Positions 1 through 8,040 of a stretch of 39,257 nucleotides of DNA are shown one piece after another (the first letter of the stretch is position 1; every line of letters begins with the position of its first letter). This DNA is from Chloroflexota bacterium. Lineage in GTDB: Bacteria > Chloroflexota > UBA11872 > VXOZ01. The stretch covers positions 1 through 39,257 of the forward strand of contig JAJEAH010000059.1 of the NCBI GenBank assembly GCA_022824225.1, given 5' to 3'. The notes under the pieces are model-generated. The model saw only the letters and a program-made list of their open reading frames with translations. It had not been told where the DNA came from and searched no databases. The position numbers were made by a program, and so were the translations under genes.

Positions 1-144
1 CCGCGCAACGTGCCGCCCGCTTGGCGCGGCTCCTTAGATTCCTCACTGCGCTGCGCTCCGTTCGGAATGACATTCGATACGCCCTTCGCGCAACCTCTTC
101 ACCCTCCCCCGTCTCCCCGCCTTCTACAAGATACAAATGACATG
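1..144. repeat. Dispersed repeat, left copy (inverted relative to right end)
   Basis: This stretch matches the reverse complement of 39075-39214, with about ten differences or small gaps counted by eye over roughly 140 bp. It contains 'tagattcctc' and 'cggaatgaca' near 35-72, one half of a palindromic module seen complete at the right end. No ORF with gene-like character lies in it. The other half would lie outside the window, so this copy is truncated by the window edge. The rest of 145-274 shows nothing recognisable apart from the Shine-Dalgarno of the next gene. Confidence 0.85.
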
Positions 145-274
145 AGATATAGCCCAACAAGGTGATCAAGTCAAGAGCTACTGATTCCCGGCAGCGGGGC
201 ATTTGACCTGAAGCCCGCCGGTATGCTGTGCTGGCTACGAACTAAGCGGTAGCGCAAGGAGCAACGGAGCACCG

Positions 275-1252
275 ATGGTACGACAACTGGCTGAGGTTAC
301 GCTCAAGAGCGGTGAGACGCTCCAGTGTCTCTTGGTGGAGGAACCGGAAGCGCGCTGGGCGCAGGATATTCGCGAACTACTCGTGCACAAAAGCGCACAC
401 GTGCACTGGCACATCGACCGCTGCGTTGCGGGGCCGCTGGACGACCTGGAAACACGCTTCTACCTGGGAGTCCTGGACGGCAGAGCGGTCGGCAACATCA
501 TGACCGTGGAACACGGCGGCATCGGCATACTCGGTCACGTCTTTACGCGGCCCGAACAGCGGCGCAAGGGCATTGCCAGCCACATCATGGCCGGCCAGAT
601 GGCGGACTTCCGGGCGCGGGGCGGGCGCGCGTTGACGCTGGGCACGGGGTTCGATTCGCCGCCGTATTGGATCTACCACAGCTTTGGCTTTCGCAGCAAT
701 TTCCCCGGCAGCGGCGCCATGGTCTACTGGTCGCAGCCCGACCGCGAAGCTGACCTGTGGCGCGCAGCGCCCACGGGCAGCGTGGCGCTGCGCTGGGACC
801 ACTGGCCGTTGCTGAACCTGCTCTGTCACCAGCCCGACGGCGACGTGATGCGCCACGCGGCCCGGCGCGTGTGGGGCCAGCGCAATTTCGAGGGCGACTA
901 CGTGGACTATAAGCGCGCGCTGGATGCGGCGGACTCCGGACTGGCGGCGCGGGTGCTGGAAAACGAGGCCGGACTGGTGGTGGGCTGGGCGAGCGTGGAG
1001 GATGACCCCATCTGGCGCGAACAGGCGGCATTGCTCGACCTCTTCGCGCATCCCGCGGCTTGGGACGCCGCCAGCGACCTGCTAGACGCGCTGCCCCTGC
1101 CGGCGAAACCCATATTTGCTTACGCCGACGCCGACTCGCCAAAGAACGACCTCCTGCGCGCCCACGGTTTTGCGCAGCAGGCCGCATGGCCGGACTGGCT
1201 TACCGTCAGCGGCCAACAAACCGGCGTAAACTGCTGGCTGCTGCGGCGTTAA
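275..1252 (+). CDS. GNAT-family N-acetyltransferase (325 aa)
   Basis: Predicted acyl-CoA-dependent N-acetyltransferase with unknown substrate, probably cytosolic. The acetyl-CoA-binding motif A of the GNAT fold is visible at about residues 88-104: a beta strand (LGHVF), then RPEQRRKGIAS, the pyrophosphate-binding Q/R-x-x-G-x-A type loop. An aromatic stretch follows (PPYWIYHSFGF, about 128-138), typical of the 'xxxYxxxGF' end of a GNAT domain. The remaining C-terminal ~180 residues do not show a second clear CoA motif; they could be a degenerate second GNAT-like half or a substrate domain. The ATG is preceded by AAGGAG (256-261) and CGGAG (265-269). It stands alone, with about 290 bp before the next gene. 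The family is certain enough; the substrate cannot be read from the sequence. Confidence 0.8.
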   Translation: MVRQLAEVTLKSGETLQCLLVEEPEARWAQDIRELLVHKSAHVHWHIDRCVAGPLDDLETRFYLGVLDGRAVGNIMTVEHGGIGILGHVFTRPEQRRKGIASHIMAGQMADFRARGGRALTLGTGFDSPPYWIYHSFGFRSNFPGSGAMVYWSQPDREADLWRAAPTGSVALRWDHWPLLNLLCHQPDGDVMRHAARRVWGQRNFEGDYVDYKRALDAADSGLAARVLENEAGLVVGWASVEDDPIWREQAALLDLFAHPAAWDAASDLLDALPLPAKPIFAYADADSPKNDLLRAHGFAQQAAWPDWLTVSGQQTGVNCWLLRR

Positions 1253-1445
1253 ATTCTGGAGCGAAAGCCGCACGGCTGCCCCATGCTGGATTCACTTAGA
1301 GGCCCTGCCCTGGCTCGAAGGTTCCGCGCAATCGCAAGTCACATTCCGCAAACTCCTGCCATGCCGAGACAGGCCTGGGAACAGACGAGCCTCGATGGAG
1401 TTGGTCTGCCGAGTCTCTGGTAGAACGCTTGCTATGGATTCTGAC

Positions 1446-1473
1446 TTGGCCGATTGAGATCTTGCGCTACAAT
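1446..1473 (+). promoter_or_regulatory. Candidate promoter for the first solute-binding protein
   Basis: A -35-like TTGGCC (1446-1451) and a -10-like TACAAT (1468-1473) are separated by 16 bp. The -10 is preceded by GC, as at several other candidate promoters in this window. It lies 72 bp before the GTG and 93 bp before the ATG candidate start of the downstream gene. The rest of 1253-1445 shows nothing I can interpret. Confidence 0.4.
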
Positions 1474-1566
1474 AGAAAACGTGGGCTTCAGGGCCTTCAA
1501 GTTGCGCCGATTGGCTGTGCGGGAGATGGAAGGGAACAGGGTAGTGTGCTGACTGAGAATATCGCG

Positions 1567-2853
1567 ATGCTTTCACGACGGACACTGTTGGCGGGCGCAA
1601 CGGCGCTGGCAGCGGCGGCTTGCGGCGCCCCCGGGTCTGCGCCGCCGCTGCCGGCCCGACAGAGCGAGGATGAACTCATTTGGGCGTCCCTGACGTTTGC
1701 CGACCTGCGCATATCGACCGGTTTTATGGGGCGCGTTCCCAATGCGATTCAGCAGGTGACGGCAGCACTGGTTGAGGACACGGAAAACCCCAACGGACCC
1801 GCCAAAGGGGGCTACACCCTCAGATCGGGTTTTGCCAGCCCCGAACAGGCCAGTATCCGTCCCCGAAACCGGACTGAACTGCTCGCGTGGTACCGGGACT
1901 TCGACGCGGACGTATTCACCGTGGGCCCGCACCAGGCGCAATTGCTGGGAGAGGAGGGCGTGCTCGCGCCCTTGGATGAACTGATCGCCGCCGACAATGC
2001 GGCGCTGCTCCAAGCGCACTACCCCTACCTGGTCGATCAGTTTCGGTCGGCGGGCGCGCTGTTCGCGTTGCCGGTCGATGCGAACCCCACCATGGTCTAC
2101 TATGATCCTGTGTACTTCGCGGAACGGGGCGTGCCGCCGGTGGACGACAGTTGGGGGTGGGACGACCTGGCGGCGAACGCGGCCGCATTGACCCAGCGCG
2201 ATGGAGACGGAGAAGCGCAGCGCTGGGGTCTGTTGACGCAAGAGGACGGCTACTGGTGGGCGTTGTGGCAAAACGAGGCGGAACTGGCCGACCCGGCGAC
2301 GCTGGCCTGCCGGCTGCAAGATGCGGCGGCTACGGAAGCCCTGCAATTTTGCCGCGACCTGCTGCATACCCATCGTGTTACGCCGCCTGCCACGGGATTG
2401 ATCGAGTGGCAGGTCTCCGCATCGTCGTCAAGTTTGTGGCCGGCAATGCTCTACCTGCCACATCAGAATTTCTCGCGAGACGGCTATCGCTGGGCGGCGC
2501 TGCCGCGCGGCAAGGTGCGCAGTGTGCCTGTGGCCGGCAACTTGGGCATTGCCGTTGCCGCCCGCGCTAAGAACACGGAAACGGCCTATACGGCGCTCAA
2601 GGGCCTTGTGGACGTCATGCAGCCGCTCGCCCTCGTGCCCGCGCGGCGAGATGCGGTGGCGCGACTTGGCGACTTCGAAAAAGACCTGCTCCCCGCGGAA
2701 GTCGCGGCCATCCAGCAATCACTGGAACACGGCCGCGGACTGCCCCCAAGCCCGGTCATGTGGGAGGCCATGCGCAGCATCGTGGCGGGCCTCGCGCGGG
2801 GTGATGACGTCGCCACGGTGGTGAGTGAGGCCTGCTCGGTAGTTGAAGCATAG
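1567..2853 (+). CDS. Extracellular solute-binding lipoprotein, family 1-like (copy 1)
   Basis: Predicted substrate-binding component of an ABC importer, anchored outside the membrane by lipid. From the ATG at 1567 the protein begins MLSRRTLLAGATALAAAAC: a twin-arginine motif (SRRTLL), a hydrophobic core and a lipobox ending at Cys19, so Tat export followed by lipidation is likely. The middle carries the family-1 signature 'ALPVDANPTMVYYD...W.WDDL...A..LT', and WWALWQNEA is shared with the next paralogue. A GTG at 1546, preceded by GGAAGGG (1528-1534), is an alternative start that would add 7 residues; translation from 1429 would bury the signal peptide and is unlikely. The ligand is unknown; sugar or oligosaccharide is a guess from the family. 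No permease or ATPase gene is adjacent, which is unusual for this family. Confidence 0.85.
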   Translation: MLSRRTLLAGATALAAAACGAPGSAPPLPARQSEDELIWASLTFADLRISTGFMGRVPNAIQQVTAALVEDTENPNGPAKGGYTLRSGFASPEQASIRPRNRTELLAWYRDFDADVFTVGPHQAQLLGEEGVLAPLDELIAADNAALLQAHYPYLVDQFRSAGALFALPVDANPTMVYYDPVYFAERGVPPVDDSWGWDDLAANAAALTQRDGDGEAQRWGLLTQEDGYWWALWQNEAELADPATLACRLQDAAATEALQFCRDLLHTHRVTPPATGLIEWQVSASSSSLWPAMLYLPHQNFSRDGYRWAALPRGKVRSVPVAGNLGIAVAARAKNTETAYTALKGLVDVMQPLALVPARRDAVARLGDFEKDLLPAEVAAIQQSLEHGRGLPPSPVMWEAMRSIVAGLARGDDVATVVSEACSVVEA

Positions 2854-3031
2854 CTACACACCTCGGTACGGGCGCTCAGAATACCCGTGCTCGAGTTTGA
2901 CTCTGCTCCTCTTTCCCACCCACGGGAGAGCGACGGTATGAGGAGTGAGGTCGGCGCGACCGAATACGGAGCGCGGCGCTCTCCCTCGCTTCGCGACACC
3001 CTCCGCGACTCTCGCCTGCCACTTGTGCCTG

Positions 3032-3043
3032 TGTCAATTGACA
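3032..3043. promoter_or_regulatory. 12-bp perfect palindrome with consensus -35 hexamer (candidate operator)
   Basis: TGTCAATTGACA is perfectly self-complementary, and its right half contains TTGACA (3038-3043), the sigma-70 -35 consensus. It opens an AT-richer stretch (about 3030-3160) in an otherwise GC-rich window, upstream of the mini-ORFs and of the second binding protein. No convincing -10 lies at 16-18 bp (3061-3066 reads CTGTCT), so promoter activity is doubtful. A dimeric repressor site is the alternative reading. Confidence 0.3.
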
Positions 3044-3132
3044 ACGATAGTCCGCATCGCCTGTCTGTTGGACATAATCCTAACTCTTATCTATTGGAAC
3101 TATAGACTCATTGCGACTAATGCGGTTTTGTG

Positions 3133-3155
3133 TAGTAGGATTTGTCAATCTACTA
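3133..3155 (+). promoter_or_regulatory. Leader hairpin upstream of mini-ORFs
   Basis: TAGTAG (3133-3138), a bulged G, then ATT can pair with AAT and CTACTA (3147-3155) around a TGTC loop, giving nine pairs with one bulge. The hairpin ends just before the strong Shine-Dalgarno GGAAGGAGGT (3161-3170). Its position suggests a structured 5' leader that could control ribosome access. It has no T tract and does not look like a terminator. Confidence 0.4.
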
Positions 3156-3175
3156 GGTGTGGAAGGAGGTGCGAC

Positions 3176-3232
3176 GTGGGCTGTCACTGTCCGTCGCTTT
3201 CTATGGGCGGCAAAGAGCAGGTCGTTCCTTAG
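3176..3232 (+). CDS. Possible 18-residue mini-ORF (leader peptide?)
   Basis: A GTG codon five bases after the near-perfect Shine-Dalgarno AAGGAGGT opens an ORF reading VGCHCPSLSMGGKEQVVP and then TAG. The peptide has two cysteines in a CxC arrangement. It ends five bases before the next Shine-Dalgarno (AGGGAGG), so the two mini-ORFs could be translationally coupled. I recognise no family. Only the strong ribosome site and tandem arrangement support it; it could be fortuitous. Confidence 0.3.
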   Translation: MGCHCPSLSMGGKEQVVP

Positions 3233-3250
3233 CTAACAGGGAGGTTAGCC

Positions 3251-3349
3251 ATGCGTAATCTGATTGGGGCACTTGCGGTCCTGTTTTTAATGGCAGCGCT
3301 GACCGTCCCCACAGTCTCTGTCCCCCTGTTCCGCGGATCTGTGGTATAG
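3251..3349 (+). CDS. Possible 32-residue small membrane or exported peptide
   Basis: An ATG is preceded at six bases by AGGGAGG (3238-3244). The peptide starts MRNLIGALAVLFLMAALTV and runs 32 residues: one positive residue near the N-terminus, then about 21 hydrophobic residues, then a short tail with one Arg. This looks like a signal peptide or single-pass microprotein. No cleavage-site call is firm and there is no lipobox Cys. It may be a leader peptide, a true small membrane protein, or the remnant of a decayed exported gene. Between it and the next gene (3350-3464) there is only a 7-codon ATG frame at 3410 and an ATG-TAA at 3448. Confidence 0.35.
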   Translation: MRNLIGALAVLFLMAALTVPTVSVPLFRGSVV

Positions 3350-3464
3350 GCAATTTGATCCTACATCTCGTAGTTGCTAGCAGCCATTTGGTGGAGAGCG
3401 AGATCAGGCATGAAGGGACGGCGCGAGTCTTGAGTCTCAAGGCGGCAATGTAAGGAGCGCTAGA

Positions 3465-4745
3465 GTGCTTACGCGCAGAACCTTGATGGTGATTACGGCG
3501 ACACTAGCCGCCAGTTGCGGCCCTTTTGGGTCTTCGCTGGAAGTACCGCAACTGTTGCAGCCAATTCCGCTGACTTGGCACGCAATGCCGGACGTCTATA
3601 GGTTTAGGGTGGGCCAGAGTTACCGAAATCCAGGGAGAATGCTCTCAGAGATTGTGGGCGCATTGGAGGAGGATGTGGAGAACCCACATGGCCCTCAGTC
3701 CGGACACTACACGCTGACAGGACACGCCTTAGAGTACCCGGCGCCGATTCCAAGGAGATTTGAAGAGATTGCGGAGTGGATCGGTGGCGTGGAAACGGAC
3801 ATACTTTCTGTAGATGCCAGATTGGCGAGTGCCCTGGGAGAGCGGGGCGTGCTGCTGCCCCTGGACCGATTCCTCGCGAACGATACGCCGACCTTCACAG
3901 AGTCGTTCTATCCGTATTTGCTCGGGCAGTTTCGCGGGAACGGCGGGCTTTACGCTCTACCGGCAAGCGCGGAACCGTTGCTGCTCCACTATGATGCCAG
4001 ATACTTTGCGCAAGAGAACGTGCCGCCGGCGGACGAGAGTTGGGACTGGGACGACTTGGTCGCGCACGCGAAGAAGCTGACGCGGCGTAGTGAAGACGGG
4101 GAATTGCTCCGCTGGGGGCTTATGTCCCACATGCAGGGGTTCTGGTGGGCACTATGGCAAAACGAAGCGGATGTCTTCGATATGACGACTGGGCGATGCC
4201 GGTTGCAGGAGCCTGCCGCTGGCGAAGCCCTGCGCTTTTGTTACGACCTGCTGCACACGCACCGAGTTTCCCCAGCTATTGGCGCGCAAGAGTCATTTCG
4301 CATTTTCACATTGCCAAACGAATCATGGCCGGCAATGTCTTATATTCCATACCAATCAATGTGGCAGCAAGGTTACGGCTGGGCGGAGTTGCCCAGGGGC
4401 AACCTGCGCAGCGTGCCGGTCCGGGCCGACGTGGGACTCGCCATTCACGCGCAAACGAAGCACACAGAAATAGCGTATATTGCGCTCAAAGGTCTGCTTA
4501 ATACCATGCAGCGGTTCGTCCACGTGCCCGCGCAGCGTGATGCGGTCGCGCGACTGGAGGAGTTTCACCCGAATCTCCCACCCGAAGAGGCGGCGGCCCT
4601 GCAACGCTCCATGGAACATGGACGCGCCCTGCCGTATAACTCGGTAGGTCCGACTATGTACCAGATTGTTGACGACATCGCGCGTGGCGCCAACGTGGCG
4701 ACCGTGGTAGACGAGGCCTGCTCCTTCTTGCGAGAGGGCAGCTAG
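3465..4745 (+). CDS. Extracellular solute-binding lipoprotein, family 1-like (copy 2)
   Basis: Paralogue of the protein at 1567-2853, clearly alignable over most of its length; for example both share WWALWQNEA and DLLHTHRV, and both have the W-x-WDDL helix. GTG start with AAGGAG (3452-3457) seven bases upstream. The N-terminus MLTRRTLMVITATLAASC gives a twin-arginine motif and lipobox with Cys18, so export and lipid anchoring are predicted. 426 residues, usual for the family. The gene reads less GC-rich than its sibling, particularly in its first half, hinting at a different history or relaxed codon bias. No transporter membrane subunits are nearby. It is preceded by the leader with two mini-ORFs, which may regulate it. 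Ligand unknown. Confidence 0.85.
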   Translation: MLTRRTLMVITATLAASCGPFGSSLEVPQLLQPIPLTWHAMPDVYRFRVGQSYRNPGRMLSEIVGALEEDVENPHGPQSGHYTLTGHALEYPAPIPRRFEEIAEWIGGVETDILSVDARLASALGERGVLLPLDRFLANDTPTFTESFYPYLLGQFRGNGGLYALPASAEPLLLHYDARYFAQENVPPADESWDWDDLVAHAKKLTRRSEDGELLRWGLMSHMQGFWWALWQNEADVFDMTTGRCRLQEPAAGEALRFCYDLLHTHRVSPAIGAQESFRIFTLPNESWPAMSYIPYQSMWQQGYGWAELPRGNLRSVPVRADVGLAIHAQTKHTEIAYIALKGLLNTMQRFVHVPAQRDAVARLEEFHPNLPPEEAAALQRSMEHGRALPYNSVGPTMYQIVDDIARGANVATVVDEACSFLREGS

Positions 4746-4840
4746 CCTGAGGTTAGATTGCAGCTAACGTCCTAGCCAACCGGCCCCGCCTCACCATGGC
4801 TGGTATTCGCCATTTGTGTCCGGCTTCCATTCTGGACCGA

Positions 4841-6436
4841 CTAGCCCCGTTCCACGAAGACCGGCGCGAGCATGTTGTCCACCGGCGCGTAGCTATCGGT
4901 GAGGATCACGGCCGGGCGGCTGTCCACGTACTCCCGCAGGCGCTCAGGGTCGAAGAACGTGCTTACCGGGCCGTCCGGCAGCAGGTCGCTTGCTGCGCCA
5001 TGCAGCGCCGCTTCTGTGAGCGGTTGCTTGCCCGCCACCAGCACGAAGGTGTTGCGGCCGGCTTGCTCCCAGCCCGGGCCGTCCGCCAGCAAGTAGACGT
5101 GGGGGAATACCTGCTCCAGGGTCAGAATCATCGATGGCAAGAAGACGCCGTGCTTAAACGTATCCACCAGGTTCAGCATGTAGTACCCGTCTGGGGTCAG
5201 CAGATCGTGGACGCTCTGCGCGAACTCTCTCGTGGTGAGGTGGTACGGCACGGAGAGGTCGTTGAAGGCGTCCCCGATGACGGCGTCGTACCCGCCTGAC
5301 GGCAGGCGCTTCACTACCAGGCGCGCGTCCTCGTTGTAGGTAATCACGCTCGTGTCGCGGGGGAGCCCCATTCGGGCGTGGGCGATTTCGGTGACGGCCG
5401 GGTCTATCTCCGCGACCTCTATCACCGAATCCGGGTAGACCACTTCCAGATAGCGGGGAAAGGTATAGCCGCCTCCGCCAATGGAGAAGGTGCGGATGCC
5501 GGTGCGGTCGCCGGCGATGTGCTTGACCAGTTCGGCGTATATCTTTACATAATCATAGTCAAGCCGGGTGGGGTCTTCCAGGATGCTGTAGCTGTGGATG
5601 AGGTGGTCGAGCACCAGCCGGCGTTGGGTGACGTTCTCGGCCAGCTTGCGTTCGGTCACGCGAATGCAGTAGTAATTCGTCTCCACGTGGCACGGCGCGG
5701 CGAATGCGCCGCGCGGCGCCAGCGTCAGGGCATCGCGGGTCATGGCCTGGACGTACGCCAGCCCGAACGGCAGGTTGTAGGCGTCGCGGCCGTAGCTATA
5801 GACGCCGACGGCCAGGAGCAGGAACACGCCGCCCACCAGCAGGCCGCGCCGCTGCCACAAGCCGCCAAAAAGCAGCGCCACCGCCAGCAAGAGCAGCGCC
5901 GCGAGCAGGATGATGGTGCGCGTGCCGAACCACGACACCAGAAAGAAGCCGGTGGCAAACGTGCCGGCGATTGCGCCCACGGTGGAGACGGCGTAGATGC
6001 GGCCCACCACGTTGCCGGTGCGGTCCAGGTCTTCCAGGGTTAGTTTGACCACCACCGGTGTAATCGTGCCCATGAAGACACTGGGCAGGAAGAAGACGAC
6101 CGTGGTGAAGAAGAGAATCTTGAACATGAGGTGCACGGGCAAGTCTTGCGCCACGCCGGAGAAGATGGCGGTCAAGGGCAGGATGGTGAGCGTCAGAATG
6201 CTGGAAAGCAGGAAGAGGACGCCGACCGTGGCGGTTGCCGGGAAGCGGTCGCCAATGCGGCCGCCGGCGTAATTGCCCAGGCTGATACCGGCCAGCATAA
6301 CGCCAATTACGCTGGTCCAGGTGTAGAGCGAAACTCCCAGATACGGGGCAACCATCCGCCCCGCCGTGAGTTCCACCACCAGCGTGCAGAAACTCGCAAT
6401 GAAGACGACCGTGCCCGCCCGCCAGGTTCCGCACAT
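4841..6436 (-). CDS. Fused membrane / spermidine-synthase-like protein (531 aa)
   Basis: The N-terminal ~215 residues form about seven or eight hydrophobic segments (for example residues 8-24, 40-58, 70-95, 103-130, 150-170, 172-192, 198-214), as in 'fused MFS/spermidine synthase' proteins. The C-terminal half is a Rossmann methyltransferase-type fold like SpeE: SIGGGGYTFPR (318-328), the acidic strand end VAEIDPAV (341-348), NEDAR (368-372) and YDAVIGDAFNDLSVP (383-397). It resembles aminopropyltransferases, but the true substrate is uncertain; such membrane fusions are poorly characterised. ATG 6436 is chosen because AAAGGG sits seven bases upstream; extension to a TTG at 6484 has no support. 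It converges on the second binding-protein gene and diverges from glycerate kinase. Confidence 0.8.
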   Translation of the reverse strand: MCGTWRAGTVVFIASFCTLVVELTAGRMVAPYLGVSLYTWTSVIGVMLAGISLGNYAGGRIGDRFPATATVGVLFLLSSILTLTILPLTAIFSGVAQDLPVHLMFKILFFTTVVFFLPSVFMGTITPVVVKLTLEDLDRTGNVVGRIYAVSTVGAIAGTFATGFFLVSWFGTRTIILLAALLLLAVALLFGGLWQRRGLLVGGVFLLLAVGVYSYGRDAYNLPFGLAYVQAMTRDALTLAPRGAFAAPCHVETNYYCIRVTERKLAENVTQRRLVLDHLIHSYSILEDPTRLDYDYVKIYAELVKHIAGDRTGIRTFSIGGGGYTFPRYLEVVYPDSVIEVAEIDPAVTEIAHARMGLPRDTSVITYNEDARLVVKRLPSGGYDAVIGDAFNDLSVPYHLTTREFAQSVHDLLTPDGYYMLNLVDTFKHGVFLPSMILTLEQVFPHVYLLADGPGWEQAGRNTFVLVAGKQPLTEAALHGAASDLLPDGPVSTFFDPERLREYVDSRPAVILTDSYAPVDNMLAPVFVERG

Positions 6437-6578
6437 GGGTTGCCCTTTCCGTGCTCCGATCGGCGTTGTGTGGATGGTGCGCAAATCGCCCGCACACAGG
6501 CGCGAGTGCCGGATGCGCTTGCGCTATTCCCCCATTGTAGCCGTGGACGTGCCCTACTCGCATCCCGGCACGCGCTTC

Positions 6579-6586
6579 GCTACACT
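6579..6586 (+). promoter_or_regulatory. Candidate -10 element for glycerate kinase
   Basis: GC followed by TACACT (6581-6586) lies 49 bp before the ATG of the glycerate kinase gene, inside the divergent spacer with the spermidine-synthase-like gene. No convincing -35 was found. Support comes from the same GC-TAnnnT arrangement at other gene starts here. Confidence 0.25.
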
Positions 6587-6635
6587 TAGGTGCAAGCAAA
6601 CGAACAAGCGCTCAGCTTGCATGAAGGACACGGTA

Positions 6636-7973
6636 ATGGGCGGCATCACGGCAAAACAACGAAAAGACATGATGGCGGTGCTGGCGGCGGCGTTGGAGGC
6701 GGTGGACCCGGCGCAGGCGGTGCGGAACTGCGTCCGTCGCGAGGGAGCCCGCTTAGTCATTGGCGACGATACGTATGATATCGATTCCTACAGGCGGGTT
6801 TTCGTCGTGGGCGCGGGCAAGGCCAGCGGCCCCATGGCCCAGGCGCTGGAAGAGATTCTCGGCGACCGCCTGGCGGGGGGCGTGGTCAACGTAAAGGATG
6901 GGTACGCCGTGCCCACGCGGAAGATCGAGCTCATCGAGGCGGCCCATCCCGTGCCCAACGAGCGGGGCCTGCTGGGCACCGACCGCATCCTGCGGCTGGC
7001 CGAGGAGGCCGGCCCCGACGATCTGGTGATTTGCCTGATCTCCGGCGGCGGCTCGGCGCTCATGGAACTGCCTGCCGCCGACATTACCCTGGACGATTTG
7101 CAGCAGCTCACGGACCTGCTCTTGCGCAGCGGCGCCACGATCAACGAGGTGAATACGGTCCGCAAGCACATTTCCCGGGTCAAAGGCGGCGGCCTGGCGC
7201 GGGCGGCGGCGCCGGCCACGCTCATTGCCCTCATTCTGTCCGACGTGGTGGGCAATCCGCTAGACTTCATCGCCTCAGGTCCCACCGTGCCGGACACCAC
7301 CACGTTTCAGGACGCCTGGGGCTTGTTGGGCAGATTCCGGCTGCAGGACGCCGTGCCCGCTCGCGTGCGCGCCCAACTCCAGCGCGGCCTGGCGGGTGAG
7401 ATCCCCGATACGCCCACGGAAGGCGACCCCATCTTTGCGCGCACCGCCGCCGTGCTGGTGGGCAGCAACGAAATCGCGGCGCGCGCAGCGCTGGACGCCG
7501 CGCAGAATCTGGGGTATAATGCTCTCCTAGTCACCACCTGGGTGGAAGGAGAGGCGCGGGAGGTTGCCAAGGTGATGGCTGGAGTCGCCAAGGGTCTGAT
7601 CCGTCACCATTCCCCCCTACCACCACCGGCGTGTCTTATCTTCGGTGGGGAAACTACCGTAACCGTGCGCGGCGACGGCGCCGGCGGGCGCAGCCAGGAG
7701 ATGGCGCTTAGCGCCGCAATCGCCCTGGACGGTTGGGAAAACGTGGCAGTCATGGCCGCCGGCACCGACGGCACCGACGGCCCGACCGATGCGGCCGGTG
7801 GCATTGCCCACGGTGAGGTGCTCGCGCGGGCGCGGGCGCTTGGGCTCGACCCACAAGCATTCCTGGACGCTAACGACTCCTACCACTTCCTGCGGCAAAC
7901 CGATACGCTCTTAGTCACCGGCCCGACCAATACCAACGTAAACGACCTCGTATTCGTCTACGCCTTCGACTAG
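6636..7973 (+). CDS. Glycerate 2-kinase, MOFRL family
   Basis: Predicted ATP-dependent glycerate 2-kinase (GckA/TtuD type, N-terminal DUF4147 plus C-terminal MOFRL domain), making 2-phosphoglycerate from D-glycerate for lower glycolysis. Visible signatures from the ATG at 6636: GAGKASGPMA (59-68), ISGGGSALME (135-144), then NTVRKHISRVKGGGLA, LSDVVGNP and ASGPT; and the MOFRL part with GGETTVTVRG, GAGGRSQEMALSAA and AAGTDGTDGPTDAAGG. 445 residues, normal for the family. ATG 6636 is preferred over ATG 6621 because AAGGA (6624-6628) is suitably placed before it. It stands alone with its own candidate promoter. Family assignment is confident; hydroxypyruvate reductase, an old name for this family, is not the expected activity. 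Confidence 0.92.
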   Translation: MGGITAKQRKDMMAVLAAALEAVDPAQAVRNCVRREGARLVIGDDTYDIDSYRRVFVVGAGKASGPMAQALEEILGDRLAGGVVNVKDGYAVPTRKIELIEAAHPVPNERGLLGTDRILRLAEEAGPDDLVICLISGGGSALMELPAADITLDDLQQLTDLLLRSGATINEVNTVRKHISRVKGGGLARAAAPATLIALILSDVVGNPLDFIASGPTVPDTTTFQDAWGLLGRFRLQDAVPARVRAQLQRGLAGEIPDTPTEGDPIFARTAAVLVGSNEIAARAALDAAQNLGYNALLVTTWVEGEAREVAKVMAGVAKGLIRHHSPLPPPACLIFGGETTVTVRGDGAGGRSQEMALSAAIALDGWENVAVMAAGTDGTDGPTDAAGGIAHGEVLARARALGLDPQAFLDANDSYHFLRQTDTLLVTGPTNTNVNDLVFVYAFD

Positions 7974-8040
7974 TCCCGTTCCGCCCCTTCCCTCCGCTCG
8001 CTCCTTGTCTTGATTCCCCCTTCGTTAGACTCCGCAAGCA

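Noticed and set aside
1429-1566. N-terminal extension of the first binding protein
   Set aside because: It would place 46 residues ahead of a textbook Tat/lipobox signal, and overlaps the best promoter candidate.
4746-4840. Terminator between the second binding protein and the spermidine-synthase-like gene
   Set aside because: Only a 5-bp GTTAG/CTAAC stem without a T tract was found in this convergent spacer.
7511-7520. Perfect TATAAT inside the glycerate kinase gene
   Set aside because: It lies within coding sequence with no downstream gene start nearby and no -35; most likely chance.
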